Assembly (NCBI GenBank): GCA_903897565.1
Contig: CAIUCF010000631.1
Location: 1-7,983 of the forward strand
Source of the DNA: an uncultured Rhodospirillales bacterium
GTDB taxonomy: Bacteria > Pseudomonadota > Alphaproteobacteria > ATCC43930 > CGMCC-115725
Direction of reading: 5' to 3'
DNA length: 7,983 bases
A program made the position numbers and the translations under genes. The notes below the pieces were generated by a model. It was not told where the DNA came from. It was given only the letters and a program-made list of their open reading frames with translations, and did not search any database. Below are positions 5,782 through 7,983 of the stretch, piece by piece (within the stretch, counting starts at the first letter, position 1; every line of letters begins with the position of its first letter).

Positions 5782-6457
5782 AACCGACCAGCCCGAGACA
5801 AAGGAGATGAAACAGATTCAGCGGCCCGAACAGGCCCGGATAGGGTTTCAGGAATTCCCAGCAGAAACGCTGCCCCCCATACCAGATCGCGAGGGCATAG
5901 AAGCTTCTGCGAAACGCCCAACTCTGGCGGGAAGATAGCCCATGAAGGTAGATCAGGAGAAACACAAACATCGCCGCCGATTCATAGAGCTGCACCGGAT
6001 GCCGGGCGATGCCGTCACCGAGATCGACACCCCAGGGCAGGCTGGTCGGCACGCCGTAGGTACGGTCGGGCAAGCCGGCAAGCAAGCAGCCCCACCTGCC
6101 GATCGCGAGGCCGAGCGCGAACGGCCCCACGAACAGGGTGCCGGTCGAGCCGCGAATCCCCTTAATCACCTTGTAGAGTTCGACACCGATGATCGCGCCC
6201 ACCAGCGCTCCGAGCACGGTATGCGACAGGGTCGGAATGGCATCGCGCAACGTATTCAAGGAGCCGAACGCCCAGGCCGCCGCGACCGCACCGAAGACGA
6301 GACACATGAAATAGCCCGGCCCGGCCTGCGTCGAAACCCGAGCGGCGACCCCTGCCAGTCGCCAGCGATATAACCCGAAGCCAAGCGCGCTCCCCGCGGC
6401 CCACGCCAGTAGATCTACCGGCAGGTGAAGCGCTGGTGAGGTTGCGACGTGGATCAC
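5729..6457 (-). CDS. Lgt-like (prolipoprotein diacylglyceryltransferase family) membrane protein
   Basis: A 242-residue polytopic membrane protein with about six or seven helices, shorter than typical Lgt (E. coli 291). Lgt landmarks are present: H79 before a Gly-rich helix (HTVLGALVGA, compare HGGLIG), GRWGCLLAG at 120-128 (compare the Lgt signature GRxGNFxNxE), RHPVQLYES at 152-160 (compare RHPSQLYE), and R197/E201 in the YGGQRFCWEF segment (compare YGAFRIIVEF). The signature Asn is replaced by C124. Canonical Lgt transfers diacylglycerol from phosphatidylglycerol to a lipobox cysteine; the changes and the context suggest a specialised paralog, not the housekeeping enzyme. The frame stays open far upstream, but that part is the shadow of the MFS gene. 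GTG 6457, overlapping the MFS stop as GTGA, fits where hydrophobic Lgt-like sequence begins. The end overlaps the radical SAM gene by 53 bases. Confidence 0.82.
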   Translation of the reverse strand: MIHVATSPALHLPVDLLAWAAGSALGFGLYRWRLAGVAARVSTQAGPGYFMCLVFGAVAAAWAFGSLNTLRDAIPTLSHTVLGALVGAIIGVELYKVIKGIRGSTGTLFVGPFALGLAIGRWGCLLAGLPDRTYGVPTSLPWGVDLGDGIARHPVQLYESAAMFVFLLIYLHGLSSRQSWAFRRSFYALAIWYGGQRFCWEFLKPYPGLFGPLNLFHLLCLGLVGYGALFYRDDLKRERAGA

Positions 6458-7731
6458 GGCGGCGGGGCCGGCAGGTCGGCCGCCTCGGCAAGCTGCCGCA
6501 AGCCGGCGGGAGACAGGTCGATTTCGGCCAGCACCGGGAACAACCGCCGCCAGATCACCGCGACGAGGATCGCGCCGACGCCGCCGATGACGGCCGCAGG
6601 GATCGCACCGAAACAGGCCGCGGCGAGGCCGGATTCGAGCTGACCGAGTTGGTTCGAGGTGTTTATGAAGACGGCATTGACCGCCGAGACGCGGCCGCGC
6701 ATGCGGTCCGGCGTCGCCGTCTGCACCAGGGTGGTGCGCACGAAGACGCTCAGCATGTCGGCGGTGCCGAGCGCCACCAGCACGACCATCGACACGACGA
6801 AGACGTGGGAGAGCGCGAACATCACGGTCAGCACGCCATAGCCGAGCAGCGCCCCCAGCATCACCCGTCCGGAGCGCCGCCCGAGCGGCCATTGCGCCAG
6901 GGCCAACGCCGCCAGCACCGCGCCGATCGAGGGCGCGCTGCGCAGCAACCCGAGCCCGAACGCGCCCACGCCGAGAATATCCTTGGCGTAGATCGGCAGC
7001 AGCGCCGTGACGTCGCCCATCAACACGGCGAAGAGGTCGATCGAGATCGCGCCGAGGATCGCCGGTCGTTCGACGACGAAACGGACGCCGGCGAAGACTT
7101 CTCCGAACGAGACGGCACGAGGCTGCGCCGGCCGTGTTCGGGTGCGGATTGCGAGGCTGGCCGCGGTGGCGAGGACGAGCAAGACGAGAGCAACGAGGTA
7201 TCCAGCGCTGTCGTTGACCGAGAGCAGCATGCCGCCGAGCGCGGGCGCCCCAATCATCGCGATGTTGTTGACCGAGGAACCCCAGGCGATGGCGCGGCAG
7301 AGATCGTCGCGCGCGACCAGCATCGGCGTCAGCGCCTGCTGCGCCGTGAAGGCGAACGAGCGCGCCGTCGCAAAGACGAGCATGGCCGCGTAGAAGACCC
7401 AGAGTGCGTGGCCGCCGGTGGCGACCGCAGTGAACAATACGGCAGCGGCAATTGCGCCGATCCCACTGCAGATCGAGATCACCCGACGCCGGTCGACCCG
7501 GTCCGCGACCTCACCGGTCAGCGGCAGCAGCAGGAACGCGGGCACGAACTGGACGAGGCCGATCAGGCCGAGATCGAGCGCGCGCCCGGTGAGCAGGTAG
7601 ATCTGCCAGCTTACCGCGACACTGAGGATCTGCTGCGCCGACATCGAGCAGAAACGGGCGGACAGAAGGAGGGTAAAATCCCGATTGGCAAACAGGCTCC
7701 AAGCCGATCCCCGCGCCGCAATATCGCTCAT
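6454..7731 (-). CDS. MFS transporter, MFS_3 / EntS-like exporter family
   Basis: A 425-residue integral membrane protein with about twelve helices, expected in the inner membrane as a proton-driven exporter. It has MFS motif A between helices 2 and 3, GEVADRVDRRRV (73-84). The C-terminal PDRMRGRVSAVNAVF segment, followed by SNQLGQLESGLAA, is characteristic of the MFS_3 group that includes the enterobactin exporter EntS, but this group also contains many proteins of unknown substrate and there is no siderophore gene here. The ATG at 7731 has a modest AGG-containing site just upstream. Its TGA stop overlaps the GTG of the Lgt-like gene (GTGA), so it is the first gene of the four-gene minus-strand block. 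The substrate is not inferable; release of a product or handling of a lipid is only a guess from position. Confidence 0.92.
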   Translation of the reverse strand: MSDIAARGSAWSLFANRDFTLLLSARFCSMSAQQILSVAVSWQIYLLTGRALDLGLIGLVQFVPAFLLLPLTGEVADRVDRRRVISICSGIGAIAAAVLFTAVATGGHALWVFYAAMLVFATARSFAFTAQQALTPMLVARDDLCRAIAWGSSVNNIAMIGAPALGGMLLSVNDSAGYLVALVLLVLATAASLAIRTRTRPAQPRAVSFGEVFAGVRFVVERPAILGAISIDLFAVLMGDVTALLPIYAKDILGVGAFGLGLLRSAPSIGAVLAALALAQWPLGRRSGRVMLGALLGYGVLTVMFALSHVFVVSMVVLVALGTADMLSVFVRTTLVQTATPDRMRGRVSAVNAVFINTSNQLGQLESGLAAACFGAIPAAVIGGVGAILVAVIWRRLFPVLAEIDLSPAGLRQLAEAADLPAPPP

Positions 7732-7896
7732 CCTGGCCTGTGCTCTCGCCCCGTCTCACCTGCAATCAATCTATCGCGCGGCCGGCGACGCGAACCACCC
7801 GTCTTCGCCGGGCGGCAGCATTGCAGCGACTCGGCGCAAATACCGCTCCAGCAAAATACACACGACCCAAGGCGAGCCTGTGGTAGATCAGATATC

Positions 7897-7926
7897 GCCC
7901 CGGCCCGTCAGGGGTGGTGCCGGGGG
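7897..7926. repeat. GC-rich hairpin in the leader of the minus-strand block
   Basis: GCCCCGGC (7897-7904) can pair with GCCGGGG (7919-7925) across a loop of about 14 bases. On the plus strand a T-run follows some 15 bases later (7943-7947), too distant for a normal terminator, and no plus-strand gene ends here. On the minus strand it would fall at the start of the transcript from the candidate promoter and could affect the leader. Confidence 0.25.
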
Positions 7927-7928
7927 GC

Positions 7929-7959
7929 AATATAGATAGTTGTTTTTCCGCGCTCTCAA
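7929..7959 (-). promoter_or_regulatory. Candidate sigma-70 promoter of the MFS / Lgt-like / radical SAM block
   Basis: On the minus strand TTGAGA (7954-7959) resembles a minus-35 box. TATATT (7929-7934, 19-base spacer) or TCTATA (7931-7936, 17-base spacer) could be the minus-10. This is the only AT-rich stretch in the 252 bases upstream of the MFS gene. It would give a leader of about 190 bases. The spacing is imperfect and the call is tentative. Confidence 0.3.
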
Positions 7960-7983
7960 TAACAAAGCGGCATAGCCGGTTCA

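Noticed and set aside
6458..6892. N-terminal extension of the Lgt-like frame up to an ATG at 6892
   Set aside because: Those 145 codons are an Arg-rich shadow of the MFS gene; hydrophobic Lgt-like sequence begins at GTG 6457, exactly at the MFS stop.
6436..7935. 499-codon open frame on the plus strand opposite the MFS gene
   Set aside because: Arg/Glu/His/Gln-rich translation without domains, fully opposite a convincing twelve-helix transporter; typical of high-GC DNA.

Overview
This 7,983-base, GC-rich window looks like chromosomal DNA of an alphaproteobacterium. The evidence is the style of the DNA polymerase I C-terminus, two soluble PAS chemoreceptors typical of motile alphaproteobacteria, and a motif resembling the alphaproteobacterial CtrA box upstream of each receptor. 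The genus cannot be read from the sequence. I see no tRNA, rRNA, CRISPR array, insertion sequence or phage gene.

Layout. Positions 2-421 (+) are the 3' end of polA. A small four-helix membrane protein of the DUF6632 type converges on it (439-828, -). Positions 829-1258 carry no convincing gene, but hold several short palindromes and the control region of the first chemoreceptor. Positions 1259-2545 and 2728-4014 (+) are tandem paralogous chemoreceptors. They have no transmembrane segment, align without gaps, are both 428 residues long if the second starts at TTG 2728, and share a TTTACC-N5-TTAG box 97-99 nt before the start codon.

Positions 4011-7731 (-) form a tightly packed four-gene block, transcribed from right to left: an MFS_3-type exporter (6454-7731), a short Lgt-like membrane enzyme (5729-6457, GTG start overlapping the exporter's stop), a multi-cluster radical SAM enzyme of the MJ0619/tetraether-synthase-like family (4327-5781) and a two-helix membrane protein (4011-4337). 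Every junction overlaps (4, 53 and 11 bp), so they are probably co-transcribed and translationally coupled. The block runs head-on into the second chemoreceptor, and the two convergent stop codons share one CTAG.

The most interesting feature is the pairing of a Tes/MJ0619-family radical SAM protein with an Lgt-fold protein. Characterised archaeal members join unactivated lipid carbons, and Lgt handles phosphatidylglycerol. A bacterial lipid- or lipoprotein-modifying module is therefore a reasonable hypothesis, but nothing in the sequence proves the substrate. The remaining 252 bases (7732-7983) hold a possible promoter for the block and a GC-rich hairpin.
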